Shown in pieces: positions 1-9,876 of a stretch of DNA of 64,000 bases. The stretch lies in NCBI GenBank assembly GCA_949987705.1, contig OX465281.1:222923978-222987977 (forward strand). Reading direction: 5' to 3'. Numbering within the stretch: the stretch's first letter is position 1; every line of letters begins with the position of its first letter. Below the pieces are notes generated by a model that was not told the DNA's origin, made no database searches, and worked only from the letters and a program-made list of their open reading frames with translations. The stretch comes from Thereva unica. Lineage: Eukaryota; Arthropoda; Insecta; Diptera; Therevidae. A program made the translations under genes and the position numbers.

Positions 1-1
1 A

Positions 2-1674
2 AAAGCCAAGGCCGATTTATTAGCATCTCTGTTTGCTTTAAATTCTTCCCTATCCGAAACTGATGCGCTACCCCCAGTTCTCGAGCACAATGCTCATTTA
101 ATGGACAGGGTTTTCTTCAGGACTCGCGAGGTGTACAGGTGCCTCAAGGAGCTCGATGTCAACAAATCCACTGGACCCGATAATATACCCTCTATCGTCT
201 TAAAACAATGCGCGTCACCTTTGGCTAAACCTCTGCGCAAACTTTTTCCCTATCATACTCCTCCGGAGTTTACCTAGACTCTTGGAAACTTGCCCATGTT
301 CAGCCAATTCCGAAAAAAGGTGAAGCCAGCGACCCCTTAAACTACCGCCCAATAGCAATTACTTCTATTCTCTCCAAAACCATGGAGACGATAATCAACA
401 AAAAGCTTATGGGATATCTAGAATCCAACCTACTCTTAAACGACAGACAATATGGCTTCCGCCAGAAAAGATCCACTGGCGATCTTTTAGTCTGTCTTAC
501 AGAACATCTCAGCCGTAGTCTGCATGGATCTGGCGAGTCTAGTCTGGTTGCTCTAGGTATCTCCAAGGCTTTCGATAGAGTTTGGCACTCAGCCCTGTTA
601 GCCAAACTCAAAGCTATTGGAGTCGACTCACTTCTACAGAAGTGGATCAAGAATTTCCTTTTCGGCCGTTCAATCAAAGTAATATTGGATGGCGTCAAAT
701 CCGCATCCCACCCGATCTCGGCGGGGGTCCCCCAGGGGTCAATCTTATCTCCGGCCCTATTTCTCATATTTATAAATGACCTTCTTTCAATCCCCTCCAA
801 CCCACTTCTCAGCTTCGCTGACGACGGTACTTTACGGTACTCGTACAGCTTCGATACAAGGCAGACTCATGCCAGATCCTGTCTTGATGATCGCGAACGT
901 ATGTCCAACTCTATTAATAACGACATTGAACTGATTCTAAAGTGGGGAGAGAAGAATCGTGTTGAATTCAACCCCGCCAAAACCAAGTATTGTCTTATCT
1001 CCAAAAAGAAGTTCAACACCCCTCCACCCTTGAAAGTGAATGAAGTTCAACTAATGGCCGAACCATCCCTACACATCTTAGGCGTGACATTAGCCAAGGA
1101 CTTGCGATGGAATGACCACATATTCCAAGTCGCCAAACAAGGATCTCAGTGCTTGGGATTTCTTAAGAGGTGCAAGTTCCTCCTCCAGCCATCGGCCCGT
1201 GCTGTTATTTATAAATCCTACATTCGGCCTCTTCTCGAATATAACTCCCTCGTTTGGGGCGGCGCTCCAATAACCACCTTGGCATGGTTAGATAAGGTCC
1301 AAAAAAAGGCCCTTAAATTAATTGATGACGATACCGCTTGCTCCACCATCGACCCCCTCAGCCACCGTAGGAATGTAGCAGCACTGACAAAATTTTATCG
1401 CTACTACCATAGTGACTGTTCCTCCGAGCTAAACGCTCTCCTGCCTCCACGGCATTCTTATACCCGCAACACCAGATTAGCCCACTCGTCTCATTCCCTC
1501 CACCTGCAACTCCCCCTTTCACGCACTCAACAAGATATGAATTCGTTTGTTAATAGAACAACTCGGCTGTGGAATAATCTCTCGCAGTCAGTATTTCCGA
1601 GCTCCTACAACATCCAAGAGTTCAAACGCAGGGTTCATCACCACCTTCTTCAATTCCCTCCCGTTCCTTTATAA
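2..1674 (+). pseudogene. Jockey-like non-LTR reverse transcriptase, 5' cut by window edge, frameshifted (family 1)
   Basis: This is the RT part of a non-LTR retrotransposon. Positions 2-272 encode the linker and start of the RT (..VNKSTGPDNIPS..) in one frame. The frame shifts at the T-run near 243-247, and the rest runs openly from about 247 to the stop at 1674. Seen in the ORF that starts at Met 382: fingers motif YGFRQKRST (residue ~24), motif A ISKAFDRVWH (60-69), motif B GVPQGSILSP (115-124), and motif C FADD (145-148). The first catalytic Asp of motif A is replaced by Gly (residue 59, codon 556-558). The frameshift and this change make it a dead copy. A thumb and C-terminal tail follow. 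The endonuclease lies outside the window or is lost. Related fragments lie at 5265, 7528, 46470 and 53899. Confidence 0.9.
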
Positions 1675-1812
1675 CCCCTCCAACCCCCCCCCCCCCCACC
1701 CCGTACTAAGCTTACTGCTAGACATTGCACCATGACGTGACAAATGACATGACAGACTAGTAGTACAAAGGGTGATTCCTGAGCTTAGCACTGCCACATA
1801 AAAAAAAAAAAA
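1675..1812 (+). other. 3' UTR and poly-A tail of family 1 element
   Basis: A short 3' UTR follows the RT stop, with a C-run at about 1685-1697, and ends in an A-run at about 1800-1812. Directly after the A-run the sequence becomes the middle of an RTE endonuclease. The Jockey-like element therefore appears to have inserted into an RTE copy. Confidence 0.75.
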
Positions 1813-2364
1813 CTGAAACCAGCACGGACGCGAACAAGATGGAATTTTACGATCAGCTTCAACAAAGGCTGGATATGCGGGGGGGACTTAATGCACATTC
1901 AGGAACAAATCGAACCGGCTGGGAAGGAACTTACGCCTGCTTTTATTCGCAACGTCAAAAAACTAGATCGCTGGCAACAGCATTTTCCACCATCTAATTG
2001 ATCAACGCAAGATTCCAACCGACGGACGTTTAAAGACGTACGTGCAATGCGTGGACCCGATTGCGGATCGGACCATTATATTGTCCGAACGAAAATACAG
2101 ATGCGATTACAAAGAGCGAAGAAAACAGCGCCACCACCAGCAAAGAAAAATTGGGCGTGCCTACGGGACCCGGCCAGCGGGCGAGTGTTTCAAATGGCGT
2201 TACCTAACAAATTCGCGGCGGTCGCAAAACCCGACGATATCGATTTAGAAGAAAGGCAATTGTCGGAATCTACTGTGGGGTGTGCAATGGAGTTGTGCCC
2301 ACCTATCCGTAATCTGACGGACCTCGTCGATCAGCTAAAGCGAATAAAAGACGTCGACTTTTAG
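1813..2364 (+). pseudogene. RTE-type element fragment (endonuclease C-terminus and linker), decayed
   Basis: Starts with the peptide TETSTDANKMEFYDQLQQ and continues through LNAHSGTNRTGWE and MRGPDCGSDHYIV to the linker ending VDF. It matches, block by block, residues ~184-417 of the intact RTE protein at 9877-13029, but on the opposite strand. Several frame changes and a deletion around the DFNAHS motif show decay. The coding match stops at 2364, where a non-coding repeat interrupts it. The linker and RT continue at 3915. Confidence 0.85.
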
Positions 2365-2879
2365 TCCATTCAAAACGCGGGGGGGGGTGTTCCAAAATAA
2401 CACCGTTAAGAAAATCGAACCCTAAAGGTTTTTGGGGTCGCTGATCACAAAAATCGAGGTCCCGCGGTCCTAAAACTAGGGCGTCACCCCTAAAAATGCA
2501 AAAAACACCCCTTTTTAGGGGGTTTTCGCGATTATTTCAGTAATAATGAAAACTAGTGCGATGAAATGCACTTTTTTTTAATATTTATTTGCGAAGGTGG
2601 TTGCTTTATACTAAATAAAGGCGAACTTAATGGTAAGGGGTAGGTACTCCTAAAGGGTTGAAAGTACCCCTAAATTGGCGAAAAATGGCAAAAATTGTAA
2701 AAAAAAATTTTTCCAAGTTTATGCTTCAAATTCGATTGTGGGCGTACTGTCAGGCAAAAATAAATTATTTCCAACCCTTAAAGGGTTAAAACTACCCCTA
2801 CAATATAGTTCATTGAAAACTAAATGCAGTTCAGTCGTGAGAGCACAATTTGAATGCAGACCTCTAACTAAATGTTAAC

Positions 2880-3252
2880 TCACGAAACTTTTTCTAAAAA
2901 AAATAGTGTTTTTTATGTTAAAAAAAGTTGCGGTAAATTGGTTGTACGTTGCTCCTAAAAACAGAAAATTCCGTTTTTGGATAATATCTCTTAAACGGCA
3001 AGTCCTATCCTAAAATATTGTTTACAAAGTTTGTAGATCATGCGATTATCTGCGAAAAATGATATTATACATTTTCCCGTACGAATCGCCGTTCATGAGA
3101 TATTTAAAAATATTCATATCCCCCAATGCGCAACTTGTATCGGTCATCAGACTTTCAATAAATCCTCTGTTGGACTACGTGGCTAATATTTTCAGGGTGG
3201 TTCCTGGATAGTTTTGGAGAAAGAAATTGTTCTAGAGAGGGGGCTATATCCC
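2880..3252 (+). repeat. Dispersed repeat, copy A (inverse of 24262-24690)
   Basis: Its reverse complement aligns with 24262-24690 over almost the whole length. Shared blocks include GTACGTTGCTCCTAAAAACAG-like sequence, the 'aaacggcaagtc' block, the 'catgcgattatctgcgaaaa' block and 'tcctctgttggactacgtgg'. Both copies are non-coding. Confidence 0.75.
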
Positions 3253-3386
3253 ACAGGGTTTTTACGAAAGAAAAAAATGTATTTTTTTAATATTTACTTA
3301 ATGTTGAATAACTCCTAGGCTAATTATCGTAGAGCAACGTAAATCGTTTCGTCTTTTAGGTAAATGTGTATTCCTTAATATGATAT

Positions 3387-3547
3387 TAAGAACAGGAACG
3401 TGAGTGAGTTTACAAGATATGTAATTAAAAAGTGTGATCTAAATCCCAATATTCTTCGTTTTTCCAGAAAAAATCCAATATTTTCGTATTTTGGTCATAT
3501 TTTGAACCTACATATCTTGTAAAAGAAGTCACTCAAGTTCCTGTTCT
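3387..3547. repeat. Inverted repeat (hairpin), arms ~37-41 bp
   Basis: The left arm (taagaacaggaacgtgagtg..., near 3387-3423) is the reverse complement of the right arm (...cactcaagttcctgttctta, near 3507-3547), with a short indel. The loop is about 85 bp. No function is assigned. Confidence 0.7.
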
Positions 3548-3564
3548 TAAAATTTTCGAATTCA

Positions 3565-3836
3565 AGTATCAAATTCATATTCAGCGTGCTCAAAAACAAA
3601 TAAATACAAGTTTTGAACTTATTTATACAATTTTTGAAAAATTATATCCGCGATATTGGGTCCGCCATTTTGAATTTCCAAATTTTGACATCAAATTAGT
3701 AATCGGCATGTCCAAAAACATCTAGATACAAGTTTTGAGTTTATTTCTACAATGTTTTAGAAATAATGTCCGCCATATTGGATTCGCCATTTTGAATTTT
3801 CAGTTTTTGACATCAAATTCGTGATCAGCGAGATCG
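3565..3836. repeat. Degenerate tandem repeat, ~120-bp unit, just over two copies
   Basis: The phrase 'tcaaattcatattcagcgtg' near 3570 recurs in altered form near 3692 and 3811. The phrases 'acaagttttga' and 'ccgccattttgaatt' recur between them with the same spacing. It is diverged and non-coding. Confidence 0.65.
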
Positions 3837-3914
3837 ATTACCCTATAACACCGAATTTCGTCCATATTCATCAATATTTAGACTTTTGTCCACGTTTTCG
3901 GCAATTCGTCCCAC

Positions 3915-4260
3915 TGTGCGCCGCCACGTTATTCCAGTACCCTTCTCCTTCTGGCTTCCGGCGTCGAGGCACGAGTAACGGACGCTGTAACAAAAAATCA
4001 GGTGGTTAGGCGGCAAAACAACATCAACAAACGACAACATCAAAAAATCTGATGGAACCTTCGTGACTTCTCTCCATGGGCGCTTGCAGCGGTGGAGATA
4101 ATTCTGCCACCAGCTGTACAACCACGATCCGCTACAAGGTCCAGCCGACGAATCAGTTTCTCGATACCGAACCGACAATTATCGAGGTAACCGACAATTA
4201 TCGAGCAATAAAATCGCTGAAAAAATGGAAAAGCGCCGGGAATAGGCCAAGTAACCGCTG
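3915..4260 (+). pseudogene. RTE-type fragment, continuation, with a small internal inversion
   Basis: From about 3960 the plus strand encodes decayed RTE linker (ASRHE.., GGKTTSTNDNIKKSDGTFVTS, QLYNHDPLQGP), matching residues ~450-550 of the RTE at 9877-13029. Just before it, 3915-3950 matches the same element's EREAYWNNVAA segment but on the opposite strand. The two blocks are adjacent in the intact element, so a ~35-bp piece has been inverted. Frameshifts and stops are frequent, and the match fades by about 4260. Confidence 0.75.
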
Positions 4261-5264
4261 GTTAAACCAACCATATTCTAGACAATTATCTTCATGACTG
4301 TTAAAAGGACCCATTCGGCATACCCAATAAACCGGCTCTCGTTTGTTTATCGCGGGCAAGAACCATTTCGGGGCTTAGATGGGGGCTCGCTTGGGAAAAC
4401 GACACTCGCGCTACTAGCTTTTTTTCTTTTTTACGTGAATTTCACTGTTTCAACCAGAGAAATTTCACTGTTTCCTATTGGTTGACTAAGCAACTGGTTC
4501 AACCAGTGAATTTTCCCGGGAAACCAGTAAATAGTTACTGGTTTGTTTTTAGAGAGTAAGACTCTCTCACATAAAAAACAGTCAACTAACCACCAGTTTT
4601 TTAAGCGAGTACAATCTTGCGTCTTTACTTTTATTTTGGGAAATAATTGTTCAAATAACTAAATGAATTGTGAATGCGGAATTGGATAAACTTACGAAGT
4701 TTGGTAACTTTAACAAAAATTATTCAAAACCATAATAAATTCTCGGCTGCCCTGAATTCACATACTGCGGTCTTTATCTATTAGAAATCATTTAAAAGAA
4801 AAACATTTTTATGGGTAATTCAGGATTTTTACGATTGTTTTTTATGTGTTTTTAGGTACCCACCCCCAGATGTACATCTTTATTTCCTATAAAACATTTG
4901 TTTTACTTCATCGTATTTTATGCTTTTGTGTAATCCTGTTCCTTTTATGAACTGGTGTTAAAAGAGAAAAAAATGGTCACGTTCTGTAACATTAAAAAAT
5001 GCACAATAGATGTACACATACGTACTGCATATTTACATAATGCTACTTAAAGTTTAGTTGCAGTAATGGCAACCGACACGTATCTAGAATCGTTTACATT
5101 CTTATGGAGTCGTAAATAGATTGTTTTTATGTGAAAGATTAGAGCCCAGAGGTACGTATATTTTTACTGTCACCAGTTTTGTCGATGGTGCAATGTTGAA
5201 AAGTAAGATTTAGCCGGAAAGATAGTATGTAGGTGTTTGAAACAGCTCTGTAAATCAATAAATT
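4261..5264. other. No gene seen
   Basis: AT-rich sequence. At 4430-4600 the motif 'aaccagtgaa' and its inverse 'actggtt' recur several times, giving weak local palindromes. I see no coding signal or element boundary. Confidence 0.5.
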
Positions 5265-5545
5265 CACTGACCCTGATAATTTACTCTTCAACTTTGGTTA
5301 TGTCTCTGGACAATCTCTTTGTTCGTCAAACTCTTCCGAAGTTTACTCAGAATCTTGGAAACTAACTCCATGATCAGCTGTTGCGGCTCTCCTCTAGCTA
5401 CCAATCAATACCAATTACTTCTATTGTCTCCAAAATCAAATCTGTTTAAAGCTTTTGGAATCTCATGCACCCAGTCATATATTAGGCGACAGCCAGTTCA
5501 GATTTTGCCAGAAAAAGATTTACTATCGAGCGTCTCCTATGTCTA
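5265..5545 (+). pseudogene. Decayed fragment of family 1 non-LTR RT
   Basis: The nucleotide text follows the start of the RT at 120-560: '..aaattcactgaccctgataat..', '..cttggaaactaactcc..', '..attacttctattgtctcc..' and the tail '..cgtctcctatgtctaacaga'. No frame is open across it and large pieces are missing. It is an old copy on the same strand as the element at 2-1674. Confidence 0.7.
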
Positions 5546-5817
5546 ACAGAGCCCCTCAACCAAAGTATACATCAATTCCGTGAGACTTGGCCGGTTGATT
5601 TAGATAATCCAAGGCGAGACTATGCCTGCTCTGAGGACTATACTCTGAACTATTAGTATTCACTTATAGGCTATCGAAAATGCTTTTGGATAAGGAACAA
5701 TAATTGCCTTTAAGCATTTTTATGGTTTAATATGTTTGCTTGGCATCTAAATATGATGAAACCACATAGTACCCCCCTTTTTTTGTTTGGTGCTTGAGAG
5801 CCAACGCAAAAGATAAC

Positions 5818-6130
5818 TTTACATTATATGACTTGTCATATGACTTTAATGTCAATGAAGTCAAATCAAACAATGACATTTGTTTTTGACATGTCATACT
5901 ACATTCTGCCAAAATTTGTTTTGGCTTTCTTTCAAAATTACGAGTTGATAGTCCATCTTACTTCGTATTGTGTTCATACTTAATTTTGACAAGTCAAAAC
6001 GGAAATATTCAAATCAAAAATTTTGACAGAATGTCGCACGACATGTCAAAAACAAATGTCATTTGACAATTTATGTTAGCTTTGACTTCATTTACAGTGT
6101 AAAGTCATATGACAAGTCACATAATGTAAA
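5818..6130. mobile_element. TA-type MITE with ~90-110-bp terminal inverted repeats
   Basis: The left end (tttacattatatgacttgtc) is repeated inverted at the right end (..gacaagtcacataatgtaaa). Pairing continues inward through 'catatgacttt', 'aatgaagtcaaa', 'aatgacatttg' and 'tttttgacatgtc', leaving a ~120-bp centre. TA lies at both tips, so Tc1/mariner-type mobilisation is plausible but unproven. There is no coding capacity. Confidence 0.8.
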
Positions 6131-6685
6131 TAGTCCGGGGAAATTAGTAACAAAAACGTACGAAAGGAGACAAAATTCCGAAATAGCTGAAAATTGGTCC
6201 ACAGTTTCCTCGTGACTTTTTAAGAAAACAATTTCGGAATCAAAAAAATACATGGCCGCCGGAGATATCGCGTTTTTCCCGAGTTTTCCGTGTATCTCGA
6301 TTTCGATAGGTTATACAACCCCGTGCGAGGCAAATGTTGACAATGAAATTCTCTACAACTTTAGTTTTTACAAAAATGTTGACCTGATCAACCCTTTGAA
6401 AGCTATTCAAGGTAAAAGTTATCAAAAATCACTTTTTGGCCAAAATTTCACTCAAAAACTGGTATTTTCGAAAAAAAAAATTGGATTAGACAATACGAAA
6501 CGTTATTGCCTACAAAAAAGTCCTCTTGTCACTTTTTCGAAAACTTAACCCTTTCGAAGTTATTCCAAGTCAAAGTTTGCAAAATCACTTTTTGGCCAAA
6601 AAATCACTCAAATAATATATTTTTCAAAAATTGTATTTTGTAGGCAAAGGTATATTTAGTATAAATAGATGAGAAAAATGTTTTG
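6131..6685. other. No gene seen
   Basis: A 98-aa reading frame at 6252-6548 has low complexity and no family resemblance. The phrase 'aatcactttttggccaaaa' occurs twice (near 6428 and 6585), giving a diverged duplication of about 155 bp. It is probably an unclassified repeat. Confidence 0.45.
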
Positions 6686-6957
6686 CTTACTCTTGCTTGC
6701 AGGAGTTTCCGTGTTGCATGATATTTAAAGAATGTTCTACGATTACCACATAGTTTATATTTCATGTTACTGAGGTATTCCTTATAGAGAGTTTCGTAGA
6801 GTGCATGGAATTGGTCACAGCAATTGACAAATTCGTAGAGACTCGCAGTGTCTTTCCTTTTCAGGAAGATTTTTCAGAGTTTATTTTCCTGCTTTATGGT
6901 ATGTCTCAATTCATTGTTGTACCAGGATGAGGATGATCCGGACACCTTTAGAGGCTC
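6686..6957 (-). pseudogene. Non-LTR retrotransposon linker fragment (Jockey/CR1-like)
   Basis: Read on the minus strand from 6957: SSSSWYNNELRHTIKQENKL, then a stop, KIFLKRKDTASLYEFVNCCDQF, LYKEYLSNMKYK and RTFFKYHATRK. This is the typical segment between endonuclease and RT in Jockey/CR1-like elements, with its conserved W-[YF]-N-x-E-L start. One internal stop and no extension into the RT mark it as a remnant. Confidence 0.65.
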
Positions 6958-7527
6958 AATAGGTATACAGGAGATAAGGTTTCGTACACGACCCAGTAGA
7001 TTGATTTTACTAATAGGGCCTTTTTAGACGTCTTGCTCCCAGGAACGTTAGTCATGAACTTGGTGGATGAAGAGAGAAATGGGGTGGTACCTCTCATAAT
7101 TGTCTCTACCCCCTTCATAGACAAAGTACATGAGGAACAGTCCTCGAAGTGACCTGTTTGAAAAGGCTCCTAAACATTTTTGCTTTAAGAGATTTTTTAT
7201 GTGATTTGAGGGGCTTCACGACCTGTACTGTACGTGAACAATTTTACGAGTTGCACAAAGTTTTGTAACACTTGATACCGACGGCCTGCCAATGACAGGC
7301 GAAATGAATCACGGGAAATCCCCTAACGTAAATCGTAAACACCACGATACTACCACGCAAGAGAGCGCGAGTGGCATAACGTGAGTTTTTTTAATGCACG
7401 TCTTAAGGCGCGAAATTCAACTAATCATTAGTATTATTAGTACCTAATTTTTTTCTACTAGAGCTGTTGCGCGATTGCGCGAGGCTCTTGCTCGCCTCCG
7501 CCAAAGGCCGCTCCTGCGTTTATCATT
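6958..7527. other. No gene seen; short GC-rich patch
   Basis: The start may be a further decayed minus-strand continuation of the fragment at 6686-6957, but no frame holds. Around 7460-7520 there is a GC-rich patch (gcgcgattgcgcgaggctct). Nothing else is recognised. Confidence 0.4.
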
Positions 7528-7640
7528 AGAATAGTTCAACTATATAACAAACTTCCACTGTCAGTATTCCTGTACTCATAAACCTTTCAAGGTTTCAAAC
7601 GCACGTTCGTGGCCTTCTCCTCATGCAGCTTTGATGTTCG
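7528..7640 (+). pseudogene. C-terminal scrap of family 1 RT
   Basis: The plus-strand peptide RIVQLYNKLPLSVF, then after a stop FKRTFVAF, parallels RTTRLWNNLSQSVF..FKRRVHHHL at the end of the RT at 382-1674. It is very short and diverged, so the assignment rests on this pattern only. Confidence 0.5.
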
Positions 7641-7760
7641 CCTTAATGTATCCTCATTTTCACTTATGTTTGGAGCTACGGTTAGCAAACATGGTACCTA
7701 GACGTGAGCGAAACTACGAACTAATAATATTACGGGATGGCTCTGCACTTAAACTGTCTC

Positions 7761-7935
7761 TGTTAGGGATTTTGTAAATCAAAACACCGGTTCTTTATTA
7801 AATCTGAATTTATTTAGCAATTAAAGTGCGTACGAGACGAGATCTCTTACAAGAGTGACCACTGGGATTTTACAGCTCGGTTGGAGTCGATATTTTGGAT
7901 GTTGGACGTTGCGTCGGTGGTGATAATTTTTAACA
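7761..7935 (-). repeat. 3' LTR of a BEL/Pao element
   Basis: On the minus strand this segment begins TGTTAAAAATT just after the pol stop and ends ..CCCTAACA, giving TG..CA ends with TGTT/AACA inverted tips, 175 bp long. A purine-rich stretch (cccggagga) precedes it, as expected of a polypurine tract. Its first 41 bp recur exactly at 14524-14564 at the other end of the element. Confidence 0.8.
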
Positions 7936-7952
7936 TCCTCCGGGCGGCGAAA

Positions 7953-8330
7953 TTAATTTATTTCTAACGGATAAAGTAATTGTACAGCTCTCTTTAATCT
8001 CAAACCATTAGAAAGTCGTATCTGACACGAGCGAACTTTACCATCTCTACCTGGATACGTTTCTTCAATTAGTGCCAGTTTCCAGAACTGGCGAGGCGTC
8101 GCTGGATCGTGTAAAAGTACAACATCTCCTACTTTGATGTTTGAAGCGCCCTTGCTCTTACTATGATGGACATGGCGTAAATGCTGAAGGTATTCGTTAA
8201 AGAATCGTTTCTTGAAGGAGCCTAGTAGGCGTAAGCGATCTTTCCAAATTTGCCTAATTCGGTCCGCACTAACATTGTTATCTTTACCGGTTGCGATAGA
8301 GAGAATTGAGGGTTGTACTCCTTGAAGGAA
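7953..8330 (-). pseudogene. BEL/Pao pol, C-terminal end of integrase region
   Basis: Minus-strand reading gives LQGVQPSILSIATGKDNNVSADRIRQIWKDRL.., ..SNIKVGDVVLLHDPATPRQFW.., ..YPGRDGKVRSCQIRL.. and AVQLLYPLEIN-stop. The GDVVLL..PRQFW..PGRDG.VR pattern is the conserved C-terminal domain of BEL/Pao integrases. Between this piece and the zinc-binding domain at 8839 the catalytic core (about 200 residues) is absent, replaced by a SINE. The element therefore cannot integrate on its own. Confidence 0.85.
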
Positions 8331-8838
8331 ATTTTTTTTTTTTTTTTTTTTTTTTTTATTTGATAGACTAGAGGCTTAGGGAAAGCCCCCTTTGTACTGT
8401 TCGACAATCTATTTTTTTTTTCGTATAGAATGTCGAACAGCAGCTCTAGCCGGAAGATAGAGAGTAGAAAGAGACAGAGAAGTAGGCGGGAGCTGCCACA
8501 ACCTAGCCGCAATATTTTTATTCCACCTACTTCCTTCCAACCATTTCGCGACTCTGGCATCGGGGCATTTGAGAAGAAACAACTCGCTGGAGTGTTATGC
8601 CTCCTGAAACGAGTTGAATCTTCATCAGCCAACCGATGACATGCGCTTGGTGGAGCGGGGAAAGACTAGCGAAGGCTATGACAGGAGGAATCAGGAATGT
8701 AAAGAGGGGAGAAGGAAGAAGGGAAGTTATGTGGATGGGAAAATGGAAAAGGCGAAGGACCGTGGGGCTGGCCGGGATTCGAACCCGGGACCTCTGGGTT
8801 AGCAGTCAGGCGCCTTACCCCTAGACCACCGAGGCCCC
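8331..8838 (-). mobile_element. tRNA-derived SINE inserted in BEL/Pao pol
   Basis: Read on the minus strand: a tRNA-like head (8838 to 8764), a body, and an A-rich tail whose complement is the T-run at 8332-8357. Body segments recur elsewhere: 8705-8770 near 48370-48425, and 8580-8632 inverted near 60915-60960. It is therefore a dispersed family. The body contains a perfect 10-bp inverted pair (ctgttcgaca / tgtcgaacag) at 8397-8440. It lies where the integrase core should be. Confidence 0.8.
8764..8838 (-). promoter_or_regulatory. tRNA-like head with internal Pol III A and B boxes
   Basis: Minus strand: A-box-like TGGTCTAGGGGTAAGGCG, then an anticodon-loop-like CTGCTAA, then a B box GGTTCGAATCC within a T-arm (cccgg/ccgg) that pairs well. 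The acceptor and anticodon stems pair only partly. This is a SINE promoter rather than a functional tRNA gene. Confidence 0.75.
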
Positions 8839-9850
8839 CTATTTGCTGGAGTTAGCGGGTTTTGCTTTTATCTTCTTGCAGACTGTGCATGCACTGCAGA
8901 GCTTACGGACGAGCTGACGCGCTTGAGGAACCCAATACCTTTGTCTAAGACGAAATAAAACTTGTGAAACACCACCATGCAAGGTTCTTTCGTGGATGTC
9001 CTTTACGATAAGGTAAGTGATATGCGTCGATTTCGCTAAAATAATTGGATGTGGCTCTAAATCATAGTGGGTTGAATATTGCAGCCTACCGCCCACACGC
9101 AGAAGTTCGTCATGCAAAAATGGATTAAGCGATAAAATCTTGGAGTTGGAAGGTAAGGCTTTACTTCGGTGAAGAGCTTTGATCTCTGGCTGATAATTCG
9201 TTATTTGCGTGTAGTGGATCCAGAATTTTTCAGCACGCTTAAGCTCCTTCGCTTGTAAGAAAGGTGTTCGAGGAATGTTTAACCTGAAATCAATGACACG
9301 CATAAGATATGCCGTTACTCTTAATAATCGAGTCCAGCTGCTGAAATTTAGCGGACAAACAGGGGGCTCGATCTGGTCTTCAGGTGTGGCGATATTCGAA
9401 TCTGGTGGAAGTAAATCTTCTACCATCGATATAAGAGAAGTTGGTAAAACGGTGTGCCTGCTGTTGCTTTCCAAAACTGGCCAATTTTCTTCACCTACAG
9501 ATTTCGGTCCTGATAGCCAAAAAGTGGAAGAGGATAACATCTTCGCCTTAATGCCTCTAGTTACTAGATCTGCTGGATTCTCTGAACCAGGACAATGTCT
9601 CCAGTCTGCTAAGTTGCTATGACCTCTGATTTCGTTGACTCTATTTGCTACGTAGGGCAGCCAATTTTTATTGGCATCTCCTAAAATCCAGCACAGAGTT
9701 ATCCTTGAATCTGTCCATAACCATATTTTCTTTGGGAATGCCTTCAAACTACGTTTTAAATATGTTATCAGCCTTGAAGCAAGGAGAGCAGCAGTAAGCA
9801 CTAATTTAGGTAAGGATAGTCCCGGATTTTTATTTTCCTTTAAAGGAGCT
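8839..9850 (-). pseudogene. BEL/Pao pol: RNase H end and integrase zinc-binding domain
   Basis: An open minus-strand frame runs from the RTE junction to 8839. It reads KENKNPGLSLPKLVLTAALLASRL, WTDSRITLCWIL (RNase H), ..ENPADLVTRG.., then an H-H-C-C integrase zinc finger (residues ~275-310 of the 320-aa ORF: RTLHGGVSQVLFRLRQRYW...CSACTVCKK). This is the usual order in BEL/Pao polyproteins. The upstream RT lies beyond the RTE insertion, from 13121. The frame ends just after KPANSSK, where the SINE begins. Confidence 0.88.
9835..9850. repeat. Target-site duplication, left copy (RTE insertion)
   Basis: ttcctttaaaggagct here and ttccttaaaggagct at 13121-13135 flank the RTE element, differing by one T. 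With one copy and the RTE removed, the BEL/Pao frame reads through ..CSKNRVAPLKENK... Confidence 0.9.
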
Positions 9851-9876
9851 TCTTCTTCTTCTTCTTCTTTGATCCG

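Larger units (their letters stand above)
2365..3914. repeat. Non-coding dispersed repeat interrupting the RTE fragment
   Basis: No coding signal is visible. The stretch is AT-rich with short G runs. It separates two parts of one RTE copy, so it is an insertion. Three sub-structures are listed separately: 2880-3252, which recurs inverted at 24262; a hairpin at 3387-3547; and a degenerate ~120-bp tandem repeat at 3565-3836. Its ends are not defined by obvious terminal repeats. Confidence 0.6.

Noticed and set aside
8222..8632. 136-aa minus-strand frame with a poly-lysine run
   Set aside because: It crosses the boundary between BEL/Pao and the SINE, and the lysines come from the SINE A-tail.
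8764..8838. Functional tRNA genes at 8764, 14789, 48271 and 48429
   Set aside because: The B boxes are good, but acceptor and anticodon stems pair poorly, and SINE bodies follow. These are SINE heads.
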